DNA from: Dryocosmus kuriphilus
Taxonomy: Eukaryota > Arthropoda > Insecta > Hymenoptera > Cynipidae
Assembly (NCBI GenBank): GCA_038277395.1
Contig: CM076192.1
Coordinates: 126,243,470 to 126,307,469 of the forward strand
DNA: 64,000 bases
Reading direction: 5' to 3'
The first letter of the stretch is position 1. Each line of letters opens with the position of its first letter. Below, in pieces: positions 54,542 to 64,000 of this stretch. A program made the position numbers and the translations under genes. The notes under the pieces are model-generated. The model ran no database searches, was not told where the DNA came from, and was given only the letters and a program-made list of their open reading frames with translations.

Positions 54542-55706
54542 AGCCTTCATGAAGGCAGTCTGCAATTAACCTTAAAACTTTCAAAACCTGGAAACGATAA
54601 GAGAATTTTATACTTAAACGGAGATGTAAAGGTGACAAGAGGCAATTGGTATTTGTTTTTCCCAACTAACTCTAATGCTTGTCAGGTAGAGGATAAACAG
54701 AGGCCACCAGGCTAATCATCCCTGACCTTGACAGCGCCCGAGAACAATGTACAAACGAAGGCCCACCAGGCTAATCGTCCACCTTCCCGAGTTCGAGTAT
54801 TAATAAACGAGAATAATCCGAAATCCAAAACGATACTAAACGTTACTCAATACCAATTCCCGAAACTCGATAATATTCTTAAAATTTTAAATAAACTCAA
54901 AGATACGGCTAGCACAGCTCACGGTAGAGGGGGGAATTCGAAATAATGTTTGGCAAGACCCCTTTCAAATATAAAACAAAATATCAATTTATTAATAAGT
55001 ATAAATGGAAGAACAATCCGTGAGGTCCAATTTACAAGTTAAACATTAGGATTACAAATCATTCGATCGGGAGAAAATGTTCTAAAAGTACCGACAATAA
55101 TTTCCTAACAGCCAACATTTTACTCTAATATACAATAAAAGGGTATCAAAATAAGCGAGTCGGAGCGTGGACAAAAGAAAGGAATTGAGAAAGTACGGGA
55201 GAACGCCGATCGCATAATATACATTGTTCTATAAAACTAGCTTTTCTGACAAAATGTATTCATAATATAATCCTAGAAGTAAGCAGATTCTCGGAAAATG
55301 GTCAGGTGTCCTTGAATTTACACAATAAATTGAAATAAATATAAAGGGACGCATCCTGCATAGATTCTAAAGGGGAAGAATTCACAAAATGCATGGATCG
55401 GAACTTCTAAAATATCGGAATATAACACACTCGAAACCTAACCGCGGTGGCATCTGAATGTTTAAAAATGTCTTCAAAAGAAAAATAAAAGGATCGATAG
55501 GTCATCAAAAACATGTGTCGGGAGGTCAAAATGACTCTCTTATGCTAAGAGAAGTCCAAAATATAGTATACAGGAAAACGATTCAAACAAATTTTACGGG
55601 TTAAGTCCGGGTCGTTAGGGTTAAAGTGACAGGCAGGAATTACATTGTTACGGGTCGAGCATGTCGGCAATTTACACAAAAAAAGGGAGAAAATAGGGAT
55701 CGGATG

Positions 55707-55855
55707 CACACGCGGCCGTGGAGAAAATGGTCGAAAGAAAACTAAACCATTACATCCTATAAAAGAGAAAAGATACCACACGCGGACGGGGAGAAAATGG
55801 TCGAAAGAAAACTAAACTATTACATCCTATAAAAGAGAAAAGATACCACACGGAT
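55707..55855. repeat. 70-bp tandem repeat, two units
   Basis: Units start at 55707 and 55777 with CACACGCGG, continue GAGAAAATGGTCGAAAG and end AAAGAGAAAAGATAC; a third begins at 55847 and breaks off. Confidence 0.9.
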
Positions 55856-56159
55856 AAGGGAACAGTCGAACGCCGGCACTCCATAATAATAAAATTTAGG
55901 CACTACCCATATCGTGAAATAAATAACCAGATAATTGAAATGATCCAGCCAGGGAGTCCTTCGATATTTTAATCTTTAATAATAGTCAGTAATGGTTTGA
56001 AAGGACCCTGGCTAGACCATTAGGAAACTTGGAATCGTACCTGATGTTCGTATTACGCTGGACAGAGAATAGTTAATTTTTCCGACACTGCTCACACCTT
56101 GAATTTACATACCAGAGTGTCTCGGTACGAGAACGCGCTGTAGCAAGGAGCGACCAGCG

Positions 56160-56185
56160 GGGGGGGGGGGGGGGGGGGGGGGGGG
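56160..56185. repeat. Poly-G run, 26 bases
   Basis: Uninterrupted G in a GC-richer neighbourhood. It could form G-quadruplexes; its length may be unreliable owing to sequencing or assembly. Confidence 0.95.
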
Positions 56186-56516
56186 TCGAGAGAGAGAAGG
56201 GATCGTAACGCGGGAACTAAACTACGAGACTCTTGCGATCGAGGGAGAGGGGATGATGTCGTCTGCTGTCCGTGCGTCTGCTTCGCTGCCGTCTCTTCTC
56301 TCCACTCCCCTCCTTCCTACCCACGGTGAGCCATTCCTTTAGGCGCGAATCCAAAATGAAGGGATTCGAACCACAAAATTTGAGGCTGCTAAGGGATGGT
56401 TGAGCTCCAAGGCGAGGATTGGCGGGTAAAACCGTGCGGCCGGCAGATCTGGGATGGTTTTCCACACAACCCTCGAACAATTTTGAGAAACATACAAACA
56501 TTAGTTAAGTTTCTCC

Positions 56517-56693
56517 GATAAGTTTGGCGGAAATGCCTGTCCAGTGACGGACTTTGTGGTCATTTCGCCCGATACGATAAATTTGGCAGAAATGCCTATC
56601 CAATGACGGATTTTGTGGTCATTTCGCCCGATACGATAAATTTGGCGGAAATGCCTATCCAGTGACGGATTTTGTGGTCATTTCGCCCGATAC
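56517..56693. repeat. 59-bp tandem repeat, three units
   Basis: Units at 56517, 56576 and 56635, each GATAAATTTGGCGGAAATGC ... CATTTCGCCCGATAC. Divergence is small. Not CRISPR: there are no spacers. Confidence 0.92.
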
Positions 56694-57135
56694 GATAACT
56701 TAGTCCACATTACCTGTAGCTATAGTAATTTGGAGGTAATTTTCTTCTGTGCGTCCGCACCCGGAACCAGCCTAGGATCTTGGACTGCCAGCAGTAGAGA
56801 CTTGACGATACCTGGAGTAACCCGAAGAAAGTGAAATGAAGGTCTCTGGACTGAAGAAGCCTCGCTTAAAAAAGGAAGGTGACAGCGAACCCTAATCGAT
56901 GACTCCACGTGTGACTAAGTTCTTGAGCCTCTCAACCCAAGACCGCAATAAGTCCCTCATAGTATTTACATTAAAAAAATAGAAGGAGAAGCGAATTAAC
57001 TAATTTTAACTTATAAACTAAACAATGACGTCATGGAGTGCCGAATATACCCAAGGTGTCAAAAGTGCGGTACTGTTACCTTAGAAATTTCTATTTAAAT
57101 GAATTATTGTGATGGCGCGAAACTGCAACATCACA

Positions 57136-57152
57136 ACTCCCCTCCCTTTGGG
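57136..57152 (-). other. Polypurine tract of the minus-strand Gypsy
   Basis: On the minus strand CCAAAGGGAGGGGAGT precedes the LTR start TGTGATGTTG. Position and composition fit a PPT. Confidence 0.6.
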
Positions 57153-57624
57153 GAGGACCGAACCGGTCTCAAACCAAGCGGGAGACGCAACAAAAAAAAA
57201 CAAAACGATAAGAATTTAACACGACAATTCAAAGATACGAACCAATCCCAGTGGCCGGCCAAACAAAATGAACGAAATACATAAACGGTTAAATTCGGTA
57301 CTCCTTGGCTGAATCACAAAAGGAAATCCAAAATAAAATAAAATCGAAACCTAGATAGGGAGAATCAATAGATAACTCAAAGAAGAAATCAGAGGAAAGA
57401 AAGAAAAAAAAAAAAAAAACTTAGGCTAAAATCGGTGTCGGGAATAGTCAATAAAACTAACATTTACAAAAGTGAACGAAAGAAATTTATTGAACCAAAT
57501 TTACAGAGGAAGTGATCAAAGAAGGGAGTGAGAGAGGAAGAGAAAAAAAAAATGAGAAACAGAACAAATAACTAAGAGAGGTAAACAGGAAGATGGTGTC
57601 GGGAGGGGGATAGAGTGCAGATGG

Positions 57625-58566
57625 TCACTGCGGGGGGCATCTTGGGCAGTAGGCCTTGGTGACCCCTTTCTTCCCACACCCGAAACAGAACTTTCGGGGC
57701 GACTCTGGACATTGTGAGTAGCGGTGAGAAGTGCTGTCGCAATTCCAACACCCAAAGTCTCCCGTTTCGCGGAAGAACCGCAGGGTGTCTGGGTCTACAG
57801 GGCTGGGTGGCGACAGCCTCAAGTCCAGGAGGGAAGGTACTTTCGGGGGTTGTCCACTCGACGAGGAAGATGGTCGGGAGTGAGATTGGCGAGGGCGTGT
57901 GTAGGGAGGAGTAATAGGTCTGGAGGGAATAGAAGAGGGAGTAGTTGCCGACGCTTCCCAGGAGGCTGAGGGGAAGGTCTTTTGTGGTTGTTTGCTGTCG
58001 TGAGGAGTAGGGAAGGGGTTGAAGGGTGTTTCTTGTGGTGGGTTCCTGTCGGGAGGAATAGTAAAGGGGTTAAAGAATGTCTCCTGTGTCGGAGAACTGT
58101 CGGGAGGAATAGAAAAAGGGTTGAAGAATGTCTCCTGTGTCGGAGAACTGTCGGGAGGAATAGTAAAAGGGTTGAAGGATGTCTCCTGTGTCGGAGAACT
58201 GACGGGAGGAATATCAGTGACGACGGGGGCTGAGCAGCGGGCACATAACGCGGGCGGCTGAGGACCCGTTTGGATGCCCTGGTCCATTTGGCGGATGAGA
58301 CTCCTGGTGCTTGTGGCCTGGTCTCGAGGCTGGAGGGTATGTCTTGGGACTAGGTTGTAATTTTCTCGTAGCCTTTCCAGGTATTCCGCTTCTGTGGGGA
58401 TCTCCGAGAGGATAGCGGTTTGGGGAACTTCCCACCTTCTTCTCTCGGCCTCCAAAACTTCCTGGAACGCCAAAAAGAATCCCGGTCGGTCCCTTTCGGT
58501 ATCCACAATGAAGGCCCGGTACTCTTCCAAGTAGCCCCAATCATTGGGGTCCCGTCCTTCTGCCAT
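57625..58566 (-). CDS. Post-integrase ORF with Gag-like zinc module and 17-residue repeats
   Basis: 313 codons from ATG, intact, starting 34 bp after the integrase stop. Residues 1-85 are predicted helical and charged (YLEEYRAFIVDTERDRPGF). Residues 123-190 are four tandem 17-residue units of the type SSPTQETFFNPFTIPPD. A Pro/Ser-rich linker follows. The C-terminus has CWNCDSTSHRYSQC (CCHC knuckle, residues 273-286) and KFCFGCGKKG...YCPRC (two CxxC pairs). The same double module ends Gag of this element (CWNCREPGHGFVTC and RFCYGC). It has no signal peptide or membrane segment, so it is not an env. It is the only intact ORF in an otherwise broken element. A nucleic-acid binding accessory protein is likely; its role is unknown. 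Confidence 0.75.
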   Translation of the reverse strand: MAEGRDPNDWGYLEEYRAFIVDTERDRPGFFLAFQEVLEAERRRWEVPQTAILSEIPTEAEYLERLRENYNLVPRHTLQPRDQATSTRSLIRQMDQGIQTGPQPPALCARCSAPVVTDIPPVSSPTQETSFNPFTIPPDSSPTQETFFNPFSIPPDSSPTQETFFNPFTIPPDRNPPQETPFNPFPTPHDSKQPQKTFPSASWEASATTPSSIPSRPITPPYTRPRQSHSRPSSSSSGQPPKVPSLLDLRLSPPSPVDPDTLRFFRETGDFGCWNCDSTSHRYSQCPESPRKFCFGCGKKGVTKAYCPRCPPQ

Positions 58567-58600
58567 TTTGGATCTCTAAGGGCAGAAGGGGAGTGGGTCG

Positions 58601-59374
58601 TTAGGGTTGTCGGTAGGGTGGTATGAAAGGCTTAAGATCTTCAATATGGGCCTTGTTTACAAATTTGTGGGTAAGATCGCTGAGCTCGTAAACTGTGGGG
58701 GACAGTACCTTTGAGATTCTATAGGGGCCAAGATAACGAGGGCATAATTTGGCTGAGACATTTTTAATCTTTGACGAGGGGATTCGCGAACGAGACAAAA
58801 CCAGGTCTCCTTTGTGGAATCTTAAGTTCCTCCGCCTAAGGTTATAATACCTGGACTGCCTTACGAATGCCTCGTCCAGACTTTTAACTACCCGGTCACG
58901 CATGGACTGTATCTTTTGCATTCTTTCATTCCAAGATTGTGGATCTCGCGGTTTTATTTCTGACTTGCCCTCGACTCGTTTTCTAAGGGAGTTTGTCGGT
59001 AGGGGGTCTCGGCCCATGTTTAGAAAGGCGGGGGACGACTTAAGGGAGGTGTGGGATGCGGAGTTGTACGCGAACCGAAATTCCGAAAGGTATTGGTCCC
59101 AGGTATTGTGGTCCTTGTCTATAAAGGAAATGATCATCGTTTTAAGGACTCTATTTACCCTTTCCACTGGGTTTGCTTGGGGATGGTAGGGAGGGGTGGT
59201 GGTGTGACAGATGTTGAACTCTCGGGTTAAATGGAGGAGGGTATTGTTGACGAATTCGGTCCCGTTGTCGGTGACCAGTACTTGGGGTGTTCCCCACCGA
59301 TTGATGACATACTCACGGAACGCGGACTCGATCTTTTTGCCCGTGGCTACCCGCAAAGTACGACTTCGACCCAT
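58601..59374 (-). pseudogene. pol: Gypsy integrase, central and C-terminal part
   Basis: Continues the Pol frame after a one-base shift near 59360. Reads RVATGKKIESAFREYVINRW, the catalytic LVTDNGTEFVNN, then TTPPYHPQANPVERVNRVLK with the catalytic Glu. The C-terminus has LSRSRIPSSKIKN and the GPY/F domain LGPYRISKVLSPTVYELSD. Stop at 58601. The shift separates it from the first catalytic Asp. Confidence 0.88.
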
Positions 59375-61116
59375 TTTGTGAACAGGTCTTGAATTACTAG
59401 GATATACTGAAATCCCAGCCTGCTTTTAGGTAGAGGACCCATGACATCTGCTGCTATTACCATCCACGGCTCTTCCACTACGCGTTGTCCCATTAACCCT
59501 GCCGGCGCTTTTTGCTCGACTTTACTCATTTGGCAGGTGGCGCAACTATTTACGTGCCTGTTCACGTCTCTGTAGTAGCCAGGCCAGTAGTACCGTCGCG
59601 AGACTAACGTGTAGGTTTTCTGTGTTCCGAAATGGCCAGCTTGCGGGTTATCGTGGGCTTCGATCAAAACGGCTTCTCTCTCTGCGTCGGTAGGAACTAA
59701 TTTCCAGTCTTCAAGATCGTCAACAAAGTCTGTTACCACTGGATTAGGTCGATAATGGTACAGTCTATCGTCTTTAATTTTCCAGGTAGGGAACCTCTCT
59801 GGAAAGTCAGACACGGCTTGAAATCGTCTAGTATACCAGGATGGGATTGAGTCATTAATCAAGAGGATCTCTTCGGTCGCCAGGGAATCAAACATTCTAG
59901 AGAGAGCATCCGGGACATGGTGGGAGGAACCCTTCCTATGGACAATGTCGAAGTCATATTCAGACAAGGAAAGCGACCATCTTGCTAATCTACCGGTAGG
60001 ATTTCTCAGGTTATGCAACCACCGGAGGCTACTGTGATCGGTAATTACCGTAAATTTATACCCTTCCAAGTAGGGTCTAAATTTCTGAACGGCCCACACG
60101 ATCGCAAGGCATTCCTTCTCGGTTGTTGTGTACTTAACCTCGGCATCGATTAAGGTTCGGCTAGCATACGAAATGACGTGCTCTACTCCTTTTACATTCT
60201 GCGTAAGAACGGCCCCTAATCCGGTATTACTCGCGTCTGTTTGAAGCACGAAGGGAATTTCGAAATTGGGACAGGCTAAAATGGGGGCTTGGGACAGGCA
60301 CCGTTTGATTTCTTCGAAAGCGGATTGTTGTTCTCTTTCCCATACCCACCGCTGCTTCTTTTTCATCAGCTTGGTTAACGGGGAGGCTAATGTCGCGTAG
60401 TCCGGGAGAAATCTGCGGTACCAACTAGATAGGCCCAGGAATCTACGAAGATCTTTGATATTGCGCGGGACAGGATATTTAAGAACGGGCTCGATCTTGT
60501 CGGGATCTGTTTGTAGACCCTTCTCATTTACTAAAAAGCCTAAATAATGAACCTGGGGACAACAGAATTCGCATTTGTCGCGATTGATTTCTAGACCGGC
60601 TCTTCTAATCTTCCTCAACACCCTTGAGAGCCATTGTAGATGTTCTTCGAAAGTTTTTGTGACGATGATTATGTCATCTAGGTAGGCGAATGCGTGTGGT
60701 TCCATTTCCGGTCCGATCAGTCTATCTAGTAAGCGTTGGAAAGTCGCCGGGGCGTTAGCGAGACCAAACGGCATACGTTTAAAGTGAAACAAACCGCGAC
60801 CAGGAACTGTAAAAGCCGTCTTGTCGCGACTAGCTTCGTCAAGGGGAACTTGATGAAAACCTTTACATAAATCCAGTTTAGAAATGTATCGGGCACTACG
60901 CAATTTATCCAAAATACCATGCATTTGAGGTAAAGGGTACGCGTCTTTCTTTGTAACCTCGTTTACTTTCCGGAAGTCTAAGCAGAAACGATAACTTCCA
61001 TCGGGCTTAATAGCCATTACTACTGGGGACGACCAACCACTAGCTGACCGCTCGATTATACCTTAGGTTAACATTTTCTCTACCTCAGCAACCATTGCTT
61101 CCATAACTTTCGGGGA
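59347..61116 (-). pseudogene. pol: Gypsy RT, RNase H and integrase start
   Basis: After in-frame stops (TGA near 61114, TAA near 61063) the frame is open to 59347. RT: MAIKPDGSYRFCLDFRKVN, LDLCKGFHQVPL, MPFGLANAPATFQRL, and the catalytic AYLDDIIIVT. RNase H: LQTDASNTGLGAVL, TTEKECLAIVWA, ITDHSSLRWL and VPDALSRM. Integrase zinc finger: HDNPQAGHFGTQKT...CATCQMSK, then VIAADVMGPLPKS with the first catalytic Asp. The frame fails in DLFTKWVEVV by a one-base indel. Confidence 0.92.
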
Positions 61117-62322
61117 TCACAAATAATTTCTTTGTTTAATGGGTGGATGGTTGCCTACGTCGATTGTATGTTTTATTAAGTCAGTCAGTCCAGGTTTTCC
61201 AGTCGACTCTGGTAACTCGCGTTCCAGAAAATCTTTCAGTAGATTAGCTTCGTTTATCGAGAGTTCGGTAAGCCCGCAACAATTTTCGGAGAAATTACCC
61301 TCTATTTCGAAATGATATCTTTGGTTAGTGTCATCTTTGAAGGCCCAAGTTAGGTCATGGAAATCTACATTTAATTGAAATATTTTACAAAAATCAAGGC
61401 CCAATGCGAAACTGACAGGTAGCGACTTGAAAATTCGGATGGCTATTGGTCGTGTACGACCGTGAAGTTCCATTGGCGCAACTATTTCATGAGAAACTAA
61501 TTCTACCTGGCTATTAGCAACCTGAACACGACCTTTTCTGTTAATTGTTTCCAGATTCAAGTCCTCGATCAATTTTAAACCGTCTAGCCCTACAAATGAT
61601 CTAGAGGCACCGCTGTCGAGTAAAGCTTTAATCTGTCGACCGTGAATATAAATGTTTAAATATAATAAAGGCTGGGGACCTAATAGAGAGGACGATCGAT
61701 AGGGAAGTTCGTACACCTTGTAAATAGGGACCAGATCGGTATTACAAGGGTCGACTTCTAAAATTTCGTTACAAATTTCTGTCAGTTCAAGATCAGGGTT
61801 TATTTGGTCAATACTGGAATAGAGGGAGTCCGAAGGCAAGTAAGGTACTACGGGGTCGGAAGGAGGAGCTATCTGACTCATTATAGGGTCGGGTTGGGTC
61901 AGATCGTTAACGGGCATCAATTTTCTATTCTTCAAGTCGTAATTAACAACTATAAGCTGACCTGATGTCTGGAGGTCCGCTATGGGGGAATCGTTAGGAA
62001 AAACTGAAGAAGACTCTAAACCTTTCAATTTTATTCTTATTTCTGGTATATTGGCAGTTAAAGGGATTTCTTTCTTTTTAATAAAAATTTTATTGCTTAG
62101 AATAAAAAAAGTTATTTCCATTCCCGAAGGGTTATAGACCCCCGTGAAATTAATAAAGCTGATGTCATTATTCAGATACTCTATTTCGACTAATTCGAGG
62201 ATTGTGCAAGGTTTAAATTTCTTTTTCTTTATTGTGCGTTTTAAGTTTGTGGCAGACAGGTTCGAATCATTCCAAGATGTATTCTCCCTACAATACATCT
62301 TCCTTTTCAGTTTCCCGAGCAC
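61117..62322 (-). pseudogene. pol: Gypsy protease region with long N-terminal linker
   Basis: 401 codons. The protease motif is ALLDSGASRSFVG near residue 235, followed by a retropepsin-like FALGLDFCKIF. The first ~200 residues are a hydrophilic and partly acidic linker of unknown function. The end, HTIDVGNHPPIKQRNYL, is the normal entry into RT, where a TGA interrupts it. Overlaps the end of gag. Confidence 0.8.
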
Positions 62323-64000
62323 TTGGGACAGTCTGTCTTAATGACACCTTTTTGGACACCCATAGCAGAATCTCTTCCTAGGTTCCTTACATGTGACGAA
62401 CCCATGTCCAGGCTCGCGACAATTCCAACACTTGAATCTACTAATGGGGTTATCAGAGGAGTCGTTAGGTTTCTGAAGGGGAGAGTTCGGGTCGCGAGGG
62501 TTTGTTTCCGGGTCCAACCGGGGTTTGGGCTTACTTTCTGCCCGCGGGTCATTCGTCTTCTCCTTGGTAAGGTACATCGTGTCGTTAGGTCCCTCGTATT
62601 CGGGTGTCTCTATTTCTTCATCTAGGAACGTGAGCTTTTCTCGGGGGTTGTCAGATCGTTTATTAGGCCTCCGATAGTTCGGATCTTTGTAAGCTAGATC
62701 GGGAAGCAAAGATAGTTCTGGGACCGGGGGTGTTTGTAGCTCCGCGCTACGCGATAACTTTTCTGAGCGATGTTTGCCAGATATTCTAAATGGACGTAAT
62801 CCTCAACGTCGTTCCGACGGATAGCTATATGTAACTTAGGCAATAAGTTCCTATGGGCATAGCTAACCTCCTCGGCCTCTGACATTCGGGGTCTTAACTT
62901 GTCAAACATGGCCCTCATGCAAGTCAGATAGTCAGAAACTGATTCCCTCTCGCCCTGAGTTCTGAGATGTATCTCTTGTCTCAGTTCGAACTGGAAGTCC
63001 GAATCCCCAAACCTAATCCTGAAGGCCCTGGCAAATTGGTCGAATGTTCGCCATAAGTGTTTGGAACCTCTGAACCATTTGAGAGCAATGCCCTGTAAAA
63101 AGAAGGGAATAACTCTCAACAGATTAGCGTCATTGACGGGAACCAATTCTCGACCCTCCTCAATTCGCATTAGAAAGGCGTCCGGATCGTCATTGCGAGT
63201 CCCAGAATATCTGACGTTCCATTTGCGCATGATTTCATAAGTATGCGCAGGGGTGGAGGGGTCTGGATTGCGACCACCATATCGGGAGGGTGTGTCGAAA
63301 TGTGTTTGGGGTCTCCGAGGGTTGTAATCGCCCTGATATTCGTAGGTGCGAGTTGGGTCGTAAGGACTAGGGTCGAATTCGTCTCGACGTGGTTGATGAG
63401 AATTCTGGAAACGAGAAGGCTGGTCCTCAAAATTAACGCGAGCACGCCGGGGGTCGATTGGTGTCGGACCCTGGGAGTAAGGGTGGGGTTCATGATCACA
63501 AAAAGGGTCTGTGCCGCTGTAGTGGGAAACACCCACACGAATATTACTTTCAAGTCTCTTGTCATGACTGGCGTTGAAGGGTTCCTCACCCTTGTTTTCC
63601 CCTTCCATCTGTCGACCACCACTAGGCCCAAGCTTTTGTTTGTCCAGTTGACCTTGGGAATACCCAGGTAATTGACCAGCTTCGATAAGGTCGTCTAACA
63701 TGTGGAAGTATGCAAAACCTAACTCAGTTTGGGTCGCGGTACTAATTTTATTTATTTCAAAATCTCCCACCAAGTTCTTAGAAAGGTCGTTTCCAAGGGG
63801 GTCGATCGGGTCAAGACCGTCCTGAGAGGGGTGTGGGGAGGATTCATGGGAGAGGTAACACTTGAGCGAATAGATTTCAACAATCTTTCCCTTAAAACTG
63901 CAAAATTACCCGTAATGGAGAGGCCTCTACTATGTAGTTCCTCGGAAAGTGCTTCTTTGTCCAGGTTGTAAACCCACGAGACTTGTTCCCTATCTGGCAT
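62307..64000 (-). pseudogene. gag: Gypsy Gag with SAP-like N-terminus, frameshifted
   Basis: The N-terminal frame (64000-63752) reads MPDREQVSWVYNLDKEALSE, then a SAP-like helix pair ELHSRGLSITGNFAVLRERL. A shift near 63760 leads to MVGDFEINKISTATQ and on to the capsid with KWNVRYSGTRNDDPDAFLMR, LQGIALKWFRGSKHLW and REYxxR-like RQEIHLRTQGERESVSDYL. A further shift near 62700 and one near 62340 bring the nucleocapsid CWNCREPGHGFVTC, RFCYGC and KTDCPKCSG. It may extend beyond the window edge. Not functional. Confidence 0.85.

Larger units (their letters stand above)
54542..57135 (-). repeat. Putative long LTR of the minus-strand Gypsy (about 2.6 kb)
   Basis: The right edge is set by a polypurine tract directly beside TGTGATGTTG (minus), the left edge by the tRNA-Lys PBS. 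The interval has no credible gene and holds internal tandem repeats and a poly-G run. The length is large for Ty3/Gypsy, and with no second copy in the window the call is an inference. The small ORFs (for example 56217-56501 minus) carry no domain. Confidence 0.55.
57136..64000 (-). mobile_element. Ty3/Gypsy element on the minus strand, internal region, runs off the right edge
   Basis: Order on the minus strand: gag (64000 to 62307), protease, RT, RNase H, integrase (to 58601) and an additional ORF (58566-57625), then about 470 bp of purine-rich A/G sequence and the PPT. Gag and pol have several frameshifts and nonsense codons, so it is not active. The 5' LTR lies outside the window. Confidence 0.9.

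Noticed and set aside
56160..56185. Poly-G run as a regulatory switch
   Set aside because: Homopolymers of this length are unreliable in assemblies; noted as a repeat only.
56517..56693. Three equal units resembling a CRISPR array
   Set aside because: Units are contiguous with no unique spacers, lie in a eukaryotic LTR, and there are no cas genes.
57819..58261. Alternative frames over the 51-bp repeats (141 codons minus, 80-83 codons plus)
   Set aside because: They are frame shadows of the 313-codon ORF; the 51-bp period keeps every frame open.

Overview
The window looks like nuclear DNA of an arthropod, most likely an insect. It is AT-rich and almost entirely made of nested mobile elements: BEL/Pao, two Ty3/Gypsy elements, a Penelope-like element (PLE), a LINE and its fragment, a Transib/RAG1-like DNA transposon, MITEs, foldback elements and satellites. 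An 18-base primer-binding site is an exact complement of the metazoan tRNA-Phe 3' end, and the BEL/Pao, PLE and Transib combination is typical of arthropods. I see no bacterial operons, CRISPR array, rRNA or complete host gene. The species cannot be fixed from the sequence.

Layout. 1-3.5 kb: an unassigned segment, a 48-bp minisatellite, and a repeat split by a foldback element. 3.55-14.5 kb: a nearly complete BEL/Pao element on the minus strand (three LTR copies, PPT, PBS, 5-bp target duplication) whose left end, including target flank, is tandemly duplicated. 14.5-15.8 kb: remains of a PLE with a GIY-YIG domain. 16.2-20.5 kb: a second copy of the first split repeat, an unidentified exon-like ORF, and hairpin-rich DNA. 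20.5-24.8 kb and 38.0-42.1 kb: two diverged copies of one AT-rich segment, each with the same exon-like ORF and each carrying a different insertion. 24.8-29.5 kb: a ~150-bp tandem array split by a 2.5-kb TIR element and by a 1.2-kb foldback. 29.6-33.5 kb: GCGAAGC-hairpin repeats and a TIR element containing another foldback. 33.5-38.0 kb: a decayed LINE on the minus strand. 42.1-46.4 kb: a Transib-like transposon with a CACAGTG end, itself hit by a TA-flanked MITE. 46.4-48.6 kb: another GCGAAGC repeat copy, a hairpin with an (AT)n tract, and a 122-bp tandem repeat. 48.7-50.5 kb: a broken gene of an arthropod multicopy family. 50.5-54.4 kb: a 3'-truncated Gypsy on the plus strand. 54.5-64 kb: a second, decayed Gypsy on the minus strand with a very long LTR and an unusual extra ORF after integrase; it runs off the right edge.

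The coding capacity is element machinery (capsid, protease, RT, RNase H, integrase, transposase), mostly damaged by frameshifts, stops or insertions. The least damaged is the BEL element, where gag and pol share one frame separated by a single UGA in the leaky UGA-CUA context. The most unusual items are that junction, the post-integrase zinc-knuckle ORF of the minus Gypsy, the Transib end resembling a RAG recombination signal, the GCGAAGC hairpin repeats, and the unclassified multicopy gene at 48.7-50.5 kb. All identifications rest on reading motifs by eye; no database search was possible.
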